From: Allobosea lupini
GTDB taxonomy: Bacteria > Pseudomonadota > Alphaproteobacteria > Rhizobiales > Beijerinckiaceae
Direction of reading: 5' to 3'
DNA: 64,000 nt
Assembly (NCBI RefSeq): GCF_900109525.1
Contig: NZ_FOAN01000006.1
Span: forward strand, 62,001-126,000
Shown here: in pieces, positions 55,012 to 63,987 of the stretch
Position numbering within the stretch: position 1 is the stretch's first letter
Layout of the letters: each line of letters opens with the position of its first letter
The notes under the pieces: model-generated
The model's input: the letters and a program-made list of their open reading frames with translations, nothing else
Databases searched by the model: none
Told to the model about the DNA's origin: nothing
Program-made: the position numbers and the translations under genes

Positions 55012-55716
55012 ATGTCGAACGCGCTCGCCATCGAACCCGTCTCGCCGCATCTGCTGCGCTCGCTGCGCGAGCATGTGCACGAGCGCCTGCGCCGGGCGAT
55101 CGTCGCCGGGCGCTTCCGCAATGGCGAGCGCCTGAACGAGCGCAGTCTCGCCGACATGCTGGGGGTCTCCACCACGCCGGTGAAGGACGCGATCCGCATG
55201 CTGGAGAGCGAGGGCCTCGTTCGCACGGAAGCCCGCCGCGGCGTCTTCGTCGAGTTCTCCGCCCGCCAGGCGCTGGAGATGGCGCTCGGCCGCGCCGCGC
55301 TCGAAAGCGTCATGACCCATATCGCAGCCAACCGGATCGACGCCGGCGAGATCGCCGCGATGGCTCGCCTGATCGACGAGATGGCCCATGCCACCGAGCA
55401 CGGCGACCTGGAAGACCTCGTCAATCTGAACGAGGCCTATCACGGCATGATCCATCGCATCTCGGGTTGCGGCTATCTCGAGCGCCGGCTCGACGGCCAG
55501 CGCATGTACGACCACGCCCAGCGCATCGCCCTGCTCGGCGAGCCCAGCGAGCGCGCCCGCGGCTTCGAGGAGCATCGCGGCATCTTCGAGGCACTGCGCG
55601 CGCACGAGCCGGCAAGGGCCGAGCAGCGCATGCGCAGCCATATCGTGCGCTCCGCCAAGAGCCATGTGCGCCAGGTCTTCGGCGCCGATGCGGAAGGATT
55701 GGATTACGATGAGTGA
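55012..55716 (+). CDS. GntR family (FCD/FadR-type) regulator
   Basis: The 234-residue regulator has an N-terminal winged HTH (RLRRAIVAGRFRNGERLNERSLADMLGVSTTPVKDAIRMLESEGLV, about residues 25-72) and a C-terminal FCD helical effector domain with the metal-ligand pattern (NEAYHGMIHRISG, HRGIFEALRAHEP and MRSHIV). GAGGA precedes the ATG. It overlaps the DHDPS-family gene by eight bases, forming an operon. The palindromes upstream suggest control of the divergent genes too; the effector may be a sugar acid. Confidence 0.92.
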   Translation: MSNALAIEPVSPHLLRSLREHVHERLRRAIVAGRFRNGERLNERSLADMLGVSTTPVKDAIRMLESEGLVRTEARRGVFVEFSARQALEMALGRAALESVMTHIAANRIDAGEIAAMARLIDEMAHATEHGDLEDLVNLNEAYHGMIHRISGCGYLERRLDGQRMYDHAQRIALLGEPSERARGFEEHRGIFEALRAHEPARAEQRMRSHIVRSAKSHVRQVFGADAEGLDYDE

Positions 55717-56623
55717 CAGGGTTCGCAGCGCGCTGCGCGGCATTTCCGGCGTGCACGTCACCGCCTGGAAGGGCGATGGCGAGGCCGACTGGACGCTGAC
55801 CGGCAAGATCGTCGCGCGCATCGCACAGGCCGGCATCCACAACATCGTCTCGGCCGGCAATACCGGCGAGTTCTACCCCATGACCACGGACGAGGTGGTG
55901 CGCAGCCATGCCGTCGCCGCCGAAGCCGCTGCCGGCAAGGCGCTGGTCACCGCCGGCATCGGCCGGTCGCTGCGCGAGGCGATCGCCACCGGCAAGCTCG
56001 CCGCCAGGGCCGGCTGCGACGCGGTGATGGTGCATCACCCGCTCGATCCCTTCGCCGCGCCGCAGAGCCAGGCCGACTACATCCTCGCCATCGCCGAGGC
56101 GCTTGATATCCCGCTGGTCGCCTATATCCGTTCGGACGCGATCGGCGTGAAGGACCTCGCCCGCGTCGCGACGCATCCCAATGTCGCCGGGGTCAAGTTC
56201 GCCTCGTCGAACATGATGCTGCTCGCCGAATGCGTCCGCGCCACGCAAGGCTCGAGCGCCAACTGGATTTGCGGCCTCGCCGAAGGCTGGGCCGCGGCCT
56301 TCCACGCGCTCGGCGCCCGCGGCTTCACCTCCGGCCTGGTCAATGTCGCGCCGGAGCGCTCGCTGGCGATCTGGCAGGCGCTGGAGAACAACGATTACGA
56401 CCGCGCCCGCCATCTCGTCGACGAGATCGCCGGTTTCGAGACGCTGCGGACCAAATACGGCAACGGCGCCAACGTCACCGTGGTCAAGGAGGCGCTCGGC
56501 CTGCTCGGCACCAATGTCGGGCCGGTGCGCCTGCCCGGCCTGCCGGAGCTGAACGACAGCGAGCGCGCCGAACTGCGCAAGATCGTCGGAAGCTGGGGCA
56601 GCCAGCGCGCAGCGGCGGAATGA
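55709..56623 (+). CDS. DHDPS/NAL-family (KDG/KDA dehydratase or aldolase) protein
   Basis: A 304-residue class I aldolase-like TIM barrel. It has SAGNTGEFYPMTTDE at about 48-62 (GNTGEF, substrate carboxylate binding), Tyr139 in LVAYIRSD, and the Schiff-base Lys163 in AGVKFASSN. In this family, members beside an IlvD/Edd dehydratase are often 2-keto-3-deoxy-arabonate dehydratases or aldolases. It overlaps the end of the GntR gene and precedes the dehydratase after a palindromic repeat. It likely acts on the 2-keto-3-deoxy acid formed there. Confidence 0.85.
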   Translation: MSDRVRSALRGISGVHVTAWKGDGEADWTLTGKIVARIAQAGIHNIVSAGNTGEFYPMTTDEVVRSHAVAAEAAAGKALVTAGIGRSLREAIATGKLAARAGCDAVMVHHPLDPFAAPQSQADYILAIAEALDIPLVAYIRSDAIGVKDLARVATHPNVAGVKFASSNMMLLAECVRATQGSSANWICGLAEGWAAAFHALGARGFTSGLVNVAPERSLAIWQALENNDYDRARHLVDEIAGFETLRTKYGNGANVTVVKEALGLLGTNVGPVRLPGLPELNDSERAELRKIVGSWGSQRAAAE

Positions 56624-56628
56624 CCTCT

Positions 56629-56753
56629 GTCATTCCGGGGCATCGCGCAGCGATGAGCCCGGAACCCACAACCGGGTGAGCCCCTCATCGAGCGGAAACC
56701 GTTTCACCCAGCCGTGGTTCCGGGTTCGCCCCTGCGGGCCGCCCCGGAATGAC
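56629..56753. repeat. intergenic palindromic repeat, type 4
   Basis: A 125-bp element with perfect 13-bp terminal inverted repeats GTCATTCCGGGGC and GCCCCGGAATGAC. The inner part has GAGCCCGGAACCCA and GTGGTTCCGGGTTC arms. It separates the DHDPS-family gene from the dehydratase gene, so the two may be linked or uncoupled by this hairpin. Confidence 0.85.
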
Positions 56754-56793
56754 AAGACGTTGAATTGACAAAGAACATACCGAGGAAACGCCG

Positions 56794-58524
56794 ATGTCCC
56801 ATCCCCGCAAGACGCCCGACACGCTGCGCTCGAAGCGCTGGTTCGGCGCCAGCGACCTGCGCTCCTTCGGGCATCGCTCGCGGGCGCTGCAGATGGGCCT
56901 CAACCATGACGAGTTCATGGGCAAGCCGGTGATCGGCATCCTCAACACCTGGTCCGAGATCAATCCCTGCCACACCCATCTGCGCGACCGCGCCGAGGCG
57001 GTGAAGCGCGCGGTCTGGGCGGCCGGCGGCTTCCCGGTCGAGATCCCCGTGATGTCGGCCTCCGAGCAGTACCAGAAGCCGACGACCATGCTCTATCGCA
57101 ACTTCCTGGCGATGGAGGCGGAGGAATCGATAAGGTCCCATCCTCTGGATGGTGCGGTGCTGCTCGGAGGCTGCGACAAGTCCACGCCAGCGCTGATCAT
57201 GGGAGCCTGCAGCGCCGGCCTGCCCTTCATCTTCGTGCCGGCCGGGCCGATGCTGCGCGGCAACTGGGCCGGCAAGACGCTCGGCTCCGGCGCCGATGTC
57301 TGGAAGTACTGGGCCGAGAAGGAAGCCGGCAACATCTCCGACGCCGACTGGCGCGACATGGAGAGCGGCATCGCCCGCTCGCACGGCACCTGCATGGTGA
57401 TGGGCACCGCCGCGACCATGATGAGCCATGCCGAGGTGCTCGGCCTGACCCTGCCCGGCGCCTCCGCCATCCCCGCCGCCGACGCCGCCCACCCGCGCAT
57501 GGCCGCCGCCGCCGGCAAGCGCATCGTCGAGATGGTCTGGGAGGACCTGACGCCGGACCGCATCCTGACCCGCGAGAGCTTCGAGAACGCGCTCACCGTC
57601 CACATGGCGGTCGCCGGCTCGACCAACGCCATCATCCATCTCGTTGCCATGGCCGGCCGTGCCGGCGTGCCGCTGACCCCCGATGATTTCGACGCCTTCT
57701 CGCGCAAGGTCCCGGTGATCGCCAACCTGCGTCCCTCAGGCGACTTCCTGATGGAGGACTTTTTCTATGCCGGCGGGCTGCCTGCCCTGCTGAAGCAGCT
57801 CGAAAGCAAGCTCCACACCGGCGCCATGACCGTGACCGGCAAGCCGATCTCCGAGACGATCGCGCTCGCCAAGGTCTATGACGACAACGTCATCCGCCCG
57901 CTCGACCGACCGGTCTCGACCGCCAACGGTCTCGCCGTGCTCAAGGGCAATCTCGCCCCCGGTGGGTGCGTCATCAAGCCCTCGGCGGCCGAGGAGCGCC
58001 TGCTCAGGCACTCCGGCCCGGCCCTCGTCTTCGAGGATTATGATGCGATGATGAAAGCGGTGAACGACGAGACCCTCGACGTCACCGCCGACCATGTCAT
58101 GGTGCTGAAGAACTGCGGGCCCGTGGGCGGCCCCGGCATGCCGGAATGGGGCATGCTGCCGATCCCGAAGAAGCTGTTGAAGCAGGGCGTGCGCGACATG
58201 CTCCGGCTCTCCGACGCCCGCATGTCCGGCACCAGCTATGGCGCCTGCGTCCTCCACATCGCGCCCGAGGCCTACATCAAGGGCCCGCTCGCGGCGGTCA
58301 GGACCGGCGACATCATCAGCGTCGATGTCGAGGCGCGCAGCATCTCGGTGAACCTGAGCGACGCCGAGATCGCCGAGCGCCTGAAGAGCTGGTCGCCGCC
58401 CGACCGCGACTATCCGCGCGGCTGGGGCAAGATGTCGGCGGCCCATATCCAGCAGGCCGACAAGGGCTGCGATTTCGACTATCTCGCCGGCACCGCGAAG
58501 GTGGCTGAACCCGAAATCCACTGA
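56794..58524 (+). CDS. IlvD/Edd-family sugar-acid dehydratase, L-arabinonate dehydratase-like
   Basis: The 576-residue protein has the three Fe-S cysteines of the family at C59 (INPCHTH), C127 (GGCDKSTPA) and C200 (SHGTCMVMG), K129 as metal-bound Lys, and the catalytic Ser in DARMSGTSYG. Cys59, Cys127 and Cys200 agree with the numbering I recall for Rhizobium L-arabinonate dehydratase, a [2Fe-2S] enzyme. The length and short C-terminus also fit that group rather than true IlvD (about 610). It converts an aldonate to a 2-keto-3-deoxy acid, feeding the DHDPS-family enzyme. D-xylonate, L-fuconate or other acids remain possible. Confidence 0.88.
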   Translation: MSHPRKTPDTLRSKRWFGASDLRSFGHRSRALQMGLNHDEFMGKPVIGILNTWSEINPCHTHLRDRAEAVKRAVWAAGGFPVEIPVMSASEQYQKPTTMLYRNFLAMEAEESIRSHPLDGAVLLGGCDKSTPALIMGACSAGLPFIFVPAGPMLRGNWAGKTLGSGADVWKYWAEKEAGNISDADWRDMESGIARSHGTCMVMGTAATMMSHAEVLGLTLPGASAIPAADAAHPRMAAAAGKRIVEMVWEDLTPDRILTRESFENALTVHMAVAGSTNAIIHLVAMAGRAGVPLTPDDFDAFSRKVPVIANLRPSGDFLMEDFFYAGGLPALLKQLESKLHTGAMTVTGKPISETIALAKVYDDNVIRPLDRPVSTANGLAVLKGNLAPGGCVIKPSAAEERLLRHSGPALVFEDYDAMMKAVNDETLDVTADHVMVLKNCGPVGGPGMPEWGMLPIPKKLLKQGVRDMLRLSDARMSGTSYGACVLHIAPEAYIKGPLAAVRTGDIISVDVEARSISVNLSDAEIAERLKSWSPPDRDYPRGWGKMSAAHIQQADKGCDFDYLAGTAKVAEPEIH

Positions 58525-58598
58525 CCGGCAGGCTGCTGCGGCTTCACGCCGGCGACGCCGCGCTCTACTGTCTCGCCGGGCTGGCGACGGGGCGGACG

Positions 58599-59342
58599 AT
58601 GGCGGGTTCAGAACCGGGGCGTTTCGATCCCGCGATCGCCTATGAAATGCCGACCAACTCGCAGATCGAGCAGGAGCGCTGGGTCTTCGCCATGTGCAAT
58701 GGCCGCCGCGACGGCCGTTTCGCCGAGATCGGCGCCTTCGACGGCGTCCTGCACAGCAACAGCTATGTCCTCGAAAGCGAGCATGGCTGGAAGGGCGTCT
58801 GCGTCGAGCCGAACCCCGCCCTCTTCGCCCGCTTGCGCGAAAGCCGCAGCGCGATCTGCCTGGAGCGGGCGGTCTATCGCGAGTCCGGCCAGATCCTGTC
58901 CTTCATCCCCTCCCAGGAGATCGGGACACTGGCTGAATTCGCGGGCAATGACCGCTATGCCGACGACCGTGCACGCGCCGCCGCGACGCATGGGCTGATC
59001 CAGGTCGAGACGATCAGTTTCGCCGCAATCGCAACGATGGGCGACTTCGCCGAGTTCGGCTTCGACTATGTCTCGCTCGACACGGAAGGGTCAGAGCTCG
59101 ATATCCTGCGCACCATCGATCTTGCCCGACACCGCATCGCGCTCTTCACCATCGAGCACAATTTCGTCGAGCCTCGGCGCGAGGAGATGCGAATCCTGCT
59201 GGCCGAGGCCGGCTACGACCGCCTCAATGTCGGCTTTGACGACTGGTACTGGCACCCCGCTTTCCTGATCGAGCGGAATCGCGGCGTCGTCGTCGACCAT
59301 TGCGCGATCAACCGACATTTCAAAAGCATTTTCAAAGACTAA
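58599..59342 (+). CDS. FkbM family methyltransferase
   Basis: The 247-residue SAM-dependent methyltransferase has FAEIGAFDGVLHSNSYVLE (motif I), GWKGVCVEPNPALFARLRE (motif II), and FGFDYVSLDTEGSELDILRTID, the DTEGxExxIL signature of FkbM proteins. Such enzymes methylate hydroxyls of sugars or polyketides. It begins 74 bases after the dehydratase, on the same strand, and precedes a nucleotide-sugar dehydrogenase gene, so a role in surface polysaccharide modification is plausible. Codon use is like its neighbours. Confidence 0.85.
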   Translation: MAGSEPGRFDPAIAYEMPTNSQIEQERWVFAMCNGRRDGRFAEIGAFDGVLHSNSYVLESEHGWKGVCVEPNPALFARLRESRSAICLERAVYRESGQILSFIPSQEIGTLAEFAGNDRYADDRARAAATHGLIQVETISFAAIATMGDFAEFGFDYVSLDTEGSELDILRTIDLARHRIALFTIEHNFVEPRREEMRILLAEAGYDRLNVGFDDWYWHPAFLIERNRGVVVDHCAINRHFKSIFKD

Positions 59343-59349
59343 AGCCGAA

Positions 59350-59367
59350 GGCAGGTAAATGCCTGCC
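59350..59367 (+). terminator. small hairpin after the FkbM gene
   Basis: GGCAGG-TAAATG-CCTGCC, a six-base stem eight bases after the stop, without a T-run. A weak terminator or stability hairpin. Confidence 0.35.
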
Positions 59368-59499
59368 ACAGCGGATGGACACCGGGCCGGACCGCATCCC
59401 GAAGACCTCGGCGGATGTTGACGCAGTTTGGCAACTCTGGAAGAAGCTCGGCCGAGAAATAGGCCGCTGGCCGATGCTGCCGCAATTTCAGGATGCACC

Positions 59500-60840
59500 G
59501 TGACGTCGCCAGCAGCCCAGCAATTCATTGAACGCGTCGACAACCGCTCGCTCGTCGTCGGAATCATCGGCCTCGGCTATGTCGGCATTCCGCTCGCGCT
59601 CGCGACCTTGCGGCAGGGTTTTCGCGTCGTCGGCTTCGACATCGACGCCAGGCGCGTCGACGACATCAATGCCGGCCGCAGTGCGATCAAGCACATCCCG
59701 ATGGAGCCGATCGCGCAGGCTGTGGCCGCCGACCGGTTTGTTGCGACCGCGGATTTCGACCGTCTGGGCGAGCCGGATGCGCTCTTGATCGCCGTGCCGA
59801 CGCCGCTGACCAGGCATCGCGAGCCGGATCTGTCCTATGTCGTCAAGACGACGGAGGCGATCGGCCGGCGCCTGCGCCGCGGCCAGCTCGTCGTGCTGGA
59901 ATCGACCACCTATCCCGGCACGACCGACGAGGTCATGCGCCCGATCCTGGAGAAGGCGAGCGGGCTGAAGAGCGGCGCGGACTTCTTCCTCGCATTTTCG
60001 CCCGAGCGCGAGGACCCCGGCAACCCCGATTTCGGCACGTCCAACATCCCGAAGGTCGTCGGCGGCGACGGCCTCGACGCACAGGCGATGGCGCTGGCGC
60101 TCTACGGAGCGCTCGTCGTCAGGACCGTGCCGGTCTCCTCGACGGCCACCGCGGAGGCGGTCAAGCTGACCGAGAACATCTTCCGCGCCGTCAACATCGC
60201 TCTCGTCAACGAGCTCAAGACGGTCTACTCGGCCATGGGGATCGACATCTGGGAGGTGATCGAGGCGGCCAAGACCAAGCCGTTCGGCTTCATGCCGTTC
60301 TATCCAGGCCCCGGGCTCGGCGGCCATTGCGTCCCGATCGACCCGTTCTACCTGACCTGGAAGGCGCGCGAATACGACGTCGCCACCCGCTTCATCGAGC
60401 TCGCCGGCGAGATCAACACCCGCATGCCCTATCTGGTCGTCGATCGCCTCGCGACCCTGCTCGACGTCCATGGCCGCAAGAATCTGAGCGACGCCTCGAT
60501 CCTGATCCTCGGCCTGGCCTACAAGAAGAATGTCGAGGATACCCGCGAGAGCCCCTCGCTCAAGCTGATCGAGCTGATCGAGAAGCGCGGCGCCCGCACC
60601 GCCTTCCACGACCCCCATGTCCCGGTGCTTCCGCCGACCCGCGAGCATCCGACGCTCGCAGGCCGCAGGAGCGTGCCGGTGGATGCCGCCTCGCTCGCCG
60701 CTTTCGACGCCGTGCTCATCGCCACCGACCATGACGACGTCGACTATGCGGCGATCGTCGCCGGCTCGAAGCTGGTGATCGATACGCGCAATGTCTGCAC
60801 ACGGGCCGGCATCGAGGCGGACAACGTCTTCAAAGCCTGA
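59500..60840 (+). CDS. UDP-N-acetylglucosamine/UDP-sugar 6-dehydrogenase (nucleotide sugar dehydrogenase)
   Basis: A 446-residue enzyme with Rossmann motif GLGYVG (24-29), VLESTTYPGTTDEV, FSPEREDPGN, the central helical bundle (KLTENIFRAVNIALVNELK), and the catalytic Cys277 in GLGGHCVPIDPFYLTWK. This pattern fits UDP-N-acetyl-D-glucosamine 6-dehydrogenase (WbpA-type) better than UDP-glucose dehydrogenase. It makes a uronic acid for surface polysaccharide. The GTG start has AGGA seven bases upstream; there is an in-frame ATG farther up without support. Confidence 0.9.
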   Translation: MTSPAAQQFIERVDNRSLVVGIIGLGYVGIPLALATLRQGFRVVGFDIDARRVDDINAGRSAIKHIPMEPIAQAVAADRFVATADFDRLGEPDALLIAVPTPLTRHREPDLSYVVKTTEAIGRRLRRGQLVVLESTTYPGTTDEVMRPILEKASGLKSGADFFLAFSPEREDPGNPDFGTSNIPKVVGGDGLDAQAMALALYGALVVRTVPVSSTATAEAVKLTENIFRAVNIALVNELKTVYSAMGIDIWEVIEAAKTKPFGFMPFYPGPGLGGHCVPIDPFYLTWKAREYDVATRFIELAGEINTRMPYLVVDRLATLLDVHGRKNLSDASILILGLAYKKNVEDTRESPSLKLIELIEKRGARTAFHDPHVPVLPPTREHPTLAGRRSVPVDAASLAAFDAVLIATDHDDVDYAAIVAGSKLVIDTRNVCTRAGIEADNVFKA

Positions 60841-60864
60841 GGAAGCGCTGCCGGCGAGGACGAC

Positions 60865-62268
60865 TCAAAGCTCGGCGCTGAAGGCGATATCGGTGAAGCT
60901 GGCATAGGCGCGGCCGAGAGCCGAAGCGCGGATCGTCGCCAATGCGCAGGCATTGGAGCTCGCGGAGATCGAGCGCTCGCCGCCCTGTATGTTGGCTTCC
61001 CCGGCGACAGTATAGCTTGTCGTCGGCACAGCCCGCATTGCAGTCGGGAAAGCGAGAAGCTGCTGCGAGTATCCGCTGGCGACCTGATAGCAATCGATGA
61101 CCAACGACGTACCGGGCCGCCAATAGTAGCGCTCGCAGAGCTGCCGTTCCTGCGTCTGGCTGCGTGCCAGCCAGGCGCTGGACACCGCGCCGGTTTCGAG
61201 CTTGATGCCGCGGAAGGTCACTGCCCCCGTCGTCGGCGCAAGCTGGACAGTCAGGTTTCCGGTGTCGCCGGCAGCCGGCGTCAATGCGACGAAGCGGCGG
61301 CCGCTCCCGGCGGTGATCGTTCCGGAGACGCTGCCGACCGTCACATCGAGGCTGCCGCCGCTGAGAGCCTCGACCGAAAGGCATAGCGGCGTCGATGCGA
61401 AGGACGTCACGCCCCAGAGCGCCGGCTCGACGATCTGGCGGATTGCGCCGGAGGTCAGCGTCAGGTCGAAGCCGCTGCTGCTGAGGCTGGCGCCGCCGGT
61501 ATGCGCCTTCCAGCGGTCATAGCCGAACGCTCCGGCCGCCAATGCGCCGCCGGCAAAGCCGCGCTGATTGATCTGCCAGTCGCCATTGACGAGCAGGTTC
61601 GGCCGCGGCGTCTCGTGGGCCCAGTTGCTGGCCGGGAGCGTGACCAGCCCGCTCGTCCGGTCGACGACGAGCGCCTCGGTCCAGCTGCTCCCGTCCGGGC
61701 TGACCTTGATCCGCAGCTGGTCGTCACCGGCGAGCCCGATCTCGGCCCGGCCCGACCAGTTGTCCTGGAAGAGCAGGCTCGCCGTGCGCGCCGCATTCGC
61801 CTTGTTGAGCTTGAGGCGATGGTCGGTGCCCGCGTGATTGAACAGGGTTGCGTCGGCGGAGACCGAGAGCCGGTTCGTCGTATCGGCGGTCGCATTCACG
61901 CCCCAGAGCGCGGCACCGAGACTGCTCACCGGCTGTGAGCGGCGCCATTGCGTGCCGGTCCAGACATGGTGCTCGGCCTCGTCGCTCACCCAGGCCTGCC
62001 AGCCGGAGCGCGGGTCGAGAAAACTCCAGGCGCCGTCCTCGAAGATCGCAAGATCGTCCTGGTGACCGGCGAAGACGCCGGTGCCGCCAGCGGGCACGAT
62101 ATAGGCGGCGGTCTCGCCAGGCGAAGCCGGCGGGACGGTCTGCGTCCGGCTGGCGACGACGAGATGCACCAGCGCATCGAGCCGCATCAGCGCATCATTG
62201 TGTGTGACGTGTTTTTGCGCCTGCCCGGCGGCGAGCAGGGGCAGGCCAAGACGTGGCGTTTCGCTCAT
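60865..62268 (-). CDS. DUF2793 protein, tail-fibre/GTA-like
   Basis: The 467-residue protein starts MSETPRLGLPLLAAGQAQKHVTHNDALMRLDAL, the N-terminal DUF2793 signature, a domain usually found near tail genes of alphaproteobacterial phages or gene transfer agents. The rest is beta-rich with repeated Ser/Thr/Gly strands (LSVSADATLFNHAGTDHRLKLNKAN; GNLTVQLAPTTGAVTFRG) like trimeric fibre or receptor-binding proteins. The start has GAGG upstream. No other phage or GTA gene is in the window, so it is an orphan or part of a dispersed GTA set. Confidence 0.8.
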   Translation of the reverse strand: MSETPRLGLPLLAAGQAQKHVTHNDALMRLDALVHLVVASRTQTVPPASPGETAAYIVPAGGTGVFAGHQDDLAIFEDGAWSFLDPRSGWQAWVSDEAEHHVWTGTQWRRSQPVSSLGAALWGVNATADTTNRLSVSADATLFNHAGTDHRLKLNKANAARTASLLFQDNWSGRAEIGLAGDDQLRIKVSPDGSSWTEALVVDRTSGLVTLPASNWAHETPRPNLLVNGDWQINQRGFAGGALAAGAFGYDRWKAHTGGASLSSSGFDLTLTSGAIRQIVEPALWGVTSFASTPLCLSVEALSGGSLDVTVGSVSGTITAGSGRRFVALTPAAGDTGNLTVQLAPTTGAVTFRGIKLETGAVSSAWLARSQTQERQLCERYYWRPGTSLVIDCYQVASGYSQQLLAFPTAMRAVPTTSYTVAGEANIQGGERSISASSNACALATIRASALGRAYASFTDIAFSAEL

Positions 62269-62407
62269 GGGACCTCGCTGGATCGGAGCGGCACGCGGGA
62301 GGCGCGCCATGCCAGCCGATTATGCGGGCTCCGCAAGCCGCGGGGATCGATTGCGAATCTATCCCCGCACCGGGTCGATCGAGCCGGAAAAACGCGTTTG
62401 CAGCCCC

Positions 62408-63184
62408 TCAGCTCAGCATCCGCGTATCGCCGCAGACCGAGATCTCCTGGCCGGAGATCGTCTTGGCAAAGGGCGAAGCCAGGAAGACGATCTGCTTGGC
62501 GATGTCATTGGGGTCGACGAACTGCTTGATCGAGACACCGGCGAAGAGCCGGTTGGTCATCTCGTCATGCGAGACGTTGAGCGAGCGCGCCTTGTTGGCG
62601 ATCACGCTCTGGATGCGCGGCCCGTCGACCAGGCCGGGGCAGATTGCGTTCGCCCGGATACCGAACTCGCCTAGCTCGGCCGAGAGCGCCTTGGTGAAGC
62701 CGATCACGCCCCATTTCGCCGCGGCATAGGGCGAGCGCAGCGGGAAGCCGTGCTTGCCAGCCTGGCTCGAGAGATTGACGATCGAGGCGTTCGTCGACTG
62801 CTTCAGATGCTCCACGGCGAGCCGGGTGCAGTTGAACTGGCCGGTGAGGTCGATGGCGACGCAGGAATCCCAGTCCTCCGGCGCGATCTCGTCGACGCGG
62901 CCCGTCGGCCCGGCGATGCCGGCATTGTTGACCAGGCAATCGAGGCCGCCGAGCGCCGCCAGGGCTTCCTCGAACAGGCGCGCCACCGCCTTGCGGTCGG
63001 AGACGTCGCAGACCGAGCGCGTGATCGCCGGATCGGATTCTGCCATGGCCGCGAGCGCCTTCTCGTCGACATCGCAGATATGGACCTTGGCGCCCTCCGC
63101 CGCAAAGGCGCGCGCCGTCGCCCGGCCGATGCCATTGGCGCCCGCCGTCACCAGCACGCGCAAACCCTTGATCGTCAGATCCAT
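62408..63184 (-). CDS. short-chain dehydrogenase/reductase (SDR)
   Basis: The 258-residue classical SDR has the NAD(P) motif TAGANGIG at 13-20 (a variant of TGxxxGIG with Ala), CDVSD, NNAGIAG at 86-92, and the catalytic tetrad with S139/S140, Y153 and K157 in YAAAK. Asp38 (CDVD) after strand 2 indicates NAD preference. It probably oxidises a sugar or hydroxy acid. It lies 38 bases after a GntR gene on the same strand, likely in one operon. Substrate unknown. Confidence 0.9.
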   Translation of the reverse strand: MDLTIKGLRVLVTAGANGIGRATARAFAAEGAKVHICDVDEKALAAMAESDPAITRSVCDVSDRKAVARLFEEALAALGGLDCLVNNAGIAGPTGRVDEIAPEDWDSCVAIDLTGQFNCTRLAVEHLKQSTNASIVNLSSQAGKHGFPLRSPYAAAKWGVIGFTKALSAELGEFGIRANAICPGLVDGPRIQSVIANKARSLNVSHDEMTNRLFAGVSIKQFVDPNDIAKQIVFLASPFAKTISGQEISVCGDTRMLS

Positions 63185-63222
63185 CGTTTCCGTCCCTTTT
63201 CCTTCGTTCTTCGGCCGACCGG

Positions 63223-63987
63223 CTACTCCGCCAGCCGCGCCGTCCGTTCGATATGCTCGGCCGCCGCGCTGATGTCCTCGACCAGCGCCTGCCGCGCCGC
63301 GGCCGGATCGCGTCGCCGCAGCGCGGCCAGCAATTGCGCATGCGCCACGACCGCACTGCCGCCATCGAGCCGCTTCGGCTCGTGCCGCATGTCGAGATTG
63401 AGAATCGGCCCGGCCTTGAGCCAGAGCCGGGAAATCATCTCGATCAGCGAGGGCATGCCGGCGGCTTCGTAGAGCGAAAAATGCAGGTCGCGATTGGCGC
63501 CGACCGCAGCGGCGGGGTCCGGGGGGTCCGCCCTGGCGGCAGCCAGGAATGCCGCCTCATGCCGGGCGACTACGGCGATGTGCGCGTCGGTGATCACCTT
63601 CGTCGCCTCCTCGGCCGCGAAGCCCTCGACCACCAGCCTGATCCGGGTGAGTTCGCGGAACTGCGCCAAAGTCAGCACCGGCACGCGCACCGCCCGGCCG
63701 GGCAGGACCTCCAGCGCCTTGTCCGCAGCGAGCCGGCTGACCGCCTCGCGCACCGGCATCATCGAGACGCCCAGCGCCTCGGCGACGCGGCGCAGCGACA
63801 GCTTCTCGCCCGGCGCCAATCGCCCGGCGATGAGCAGCGCCCGCAGCTCGCCGGTGACACGTTCTCCCAGCGTCTCATGCTGGAGCGAGCCGACCTCGTC
63901 GAGCGCCGACACCTCGCCGAGCTTCCCCGCTCCTGGGGAGGCTGGCCGCGATAGCGGCGCAACTGAGGGCTGGACTCGGGCAACCAT
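63223..63987 (-). CDS. GntR family (FCD-type) regulator
   Basis: A 254-residue regulator with an N-terminal winged HTH (ELRALLIAGRLAPGEKLSLRRVAEALG then SMMPVREAVSRLAADKAL, about residues 45-90) and a C-terminal FCD domain (NRDLHFSLYEAAGMPSLIEMI, HAQLLAALRRRDP). The ATG lies 13 bases from the window edge, with AGG upstream; an in-frame TTG three codons earlier or a start beyond the window is possible. The first 40 residues are a Pro/Ala-rich extension. It likely controls the SDR gene and others beyond the edge. Confidence 0.85.
   Translation of the reverse strand: MVARVQPSVAPLSRPASPGAGKLGEVSALDEVGSLQHETLGERVTGELRALLIAGRLAPGEKLSLRRVAEALGVSMMPVREAVSRLAADKALEVLPGRAVRVPVLTLAQFRELTRIRLVVEGFAAEEATKVITDAHIAVVARHEAAFLAAARADPPDPAAAVGANRDLHFSLYEAAGMPSLIEMISRLWLKAGPILNLDMRHEPKRLDGGSAVVAHAQLLAALRRRDPAAARQALVEDISAAAEHIERTARLAE

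Noticed and set aside
60865..62268. Prophage or complete gene transfer agent cluster
   Set aside because: Only one DUF2793 protein is present; no capsid, portal, terminase or integrase genes are seen.
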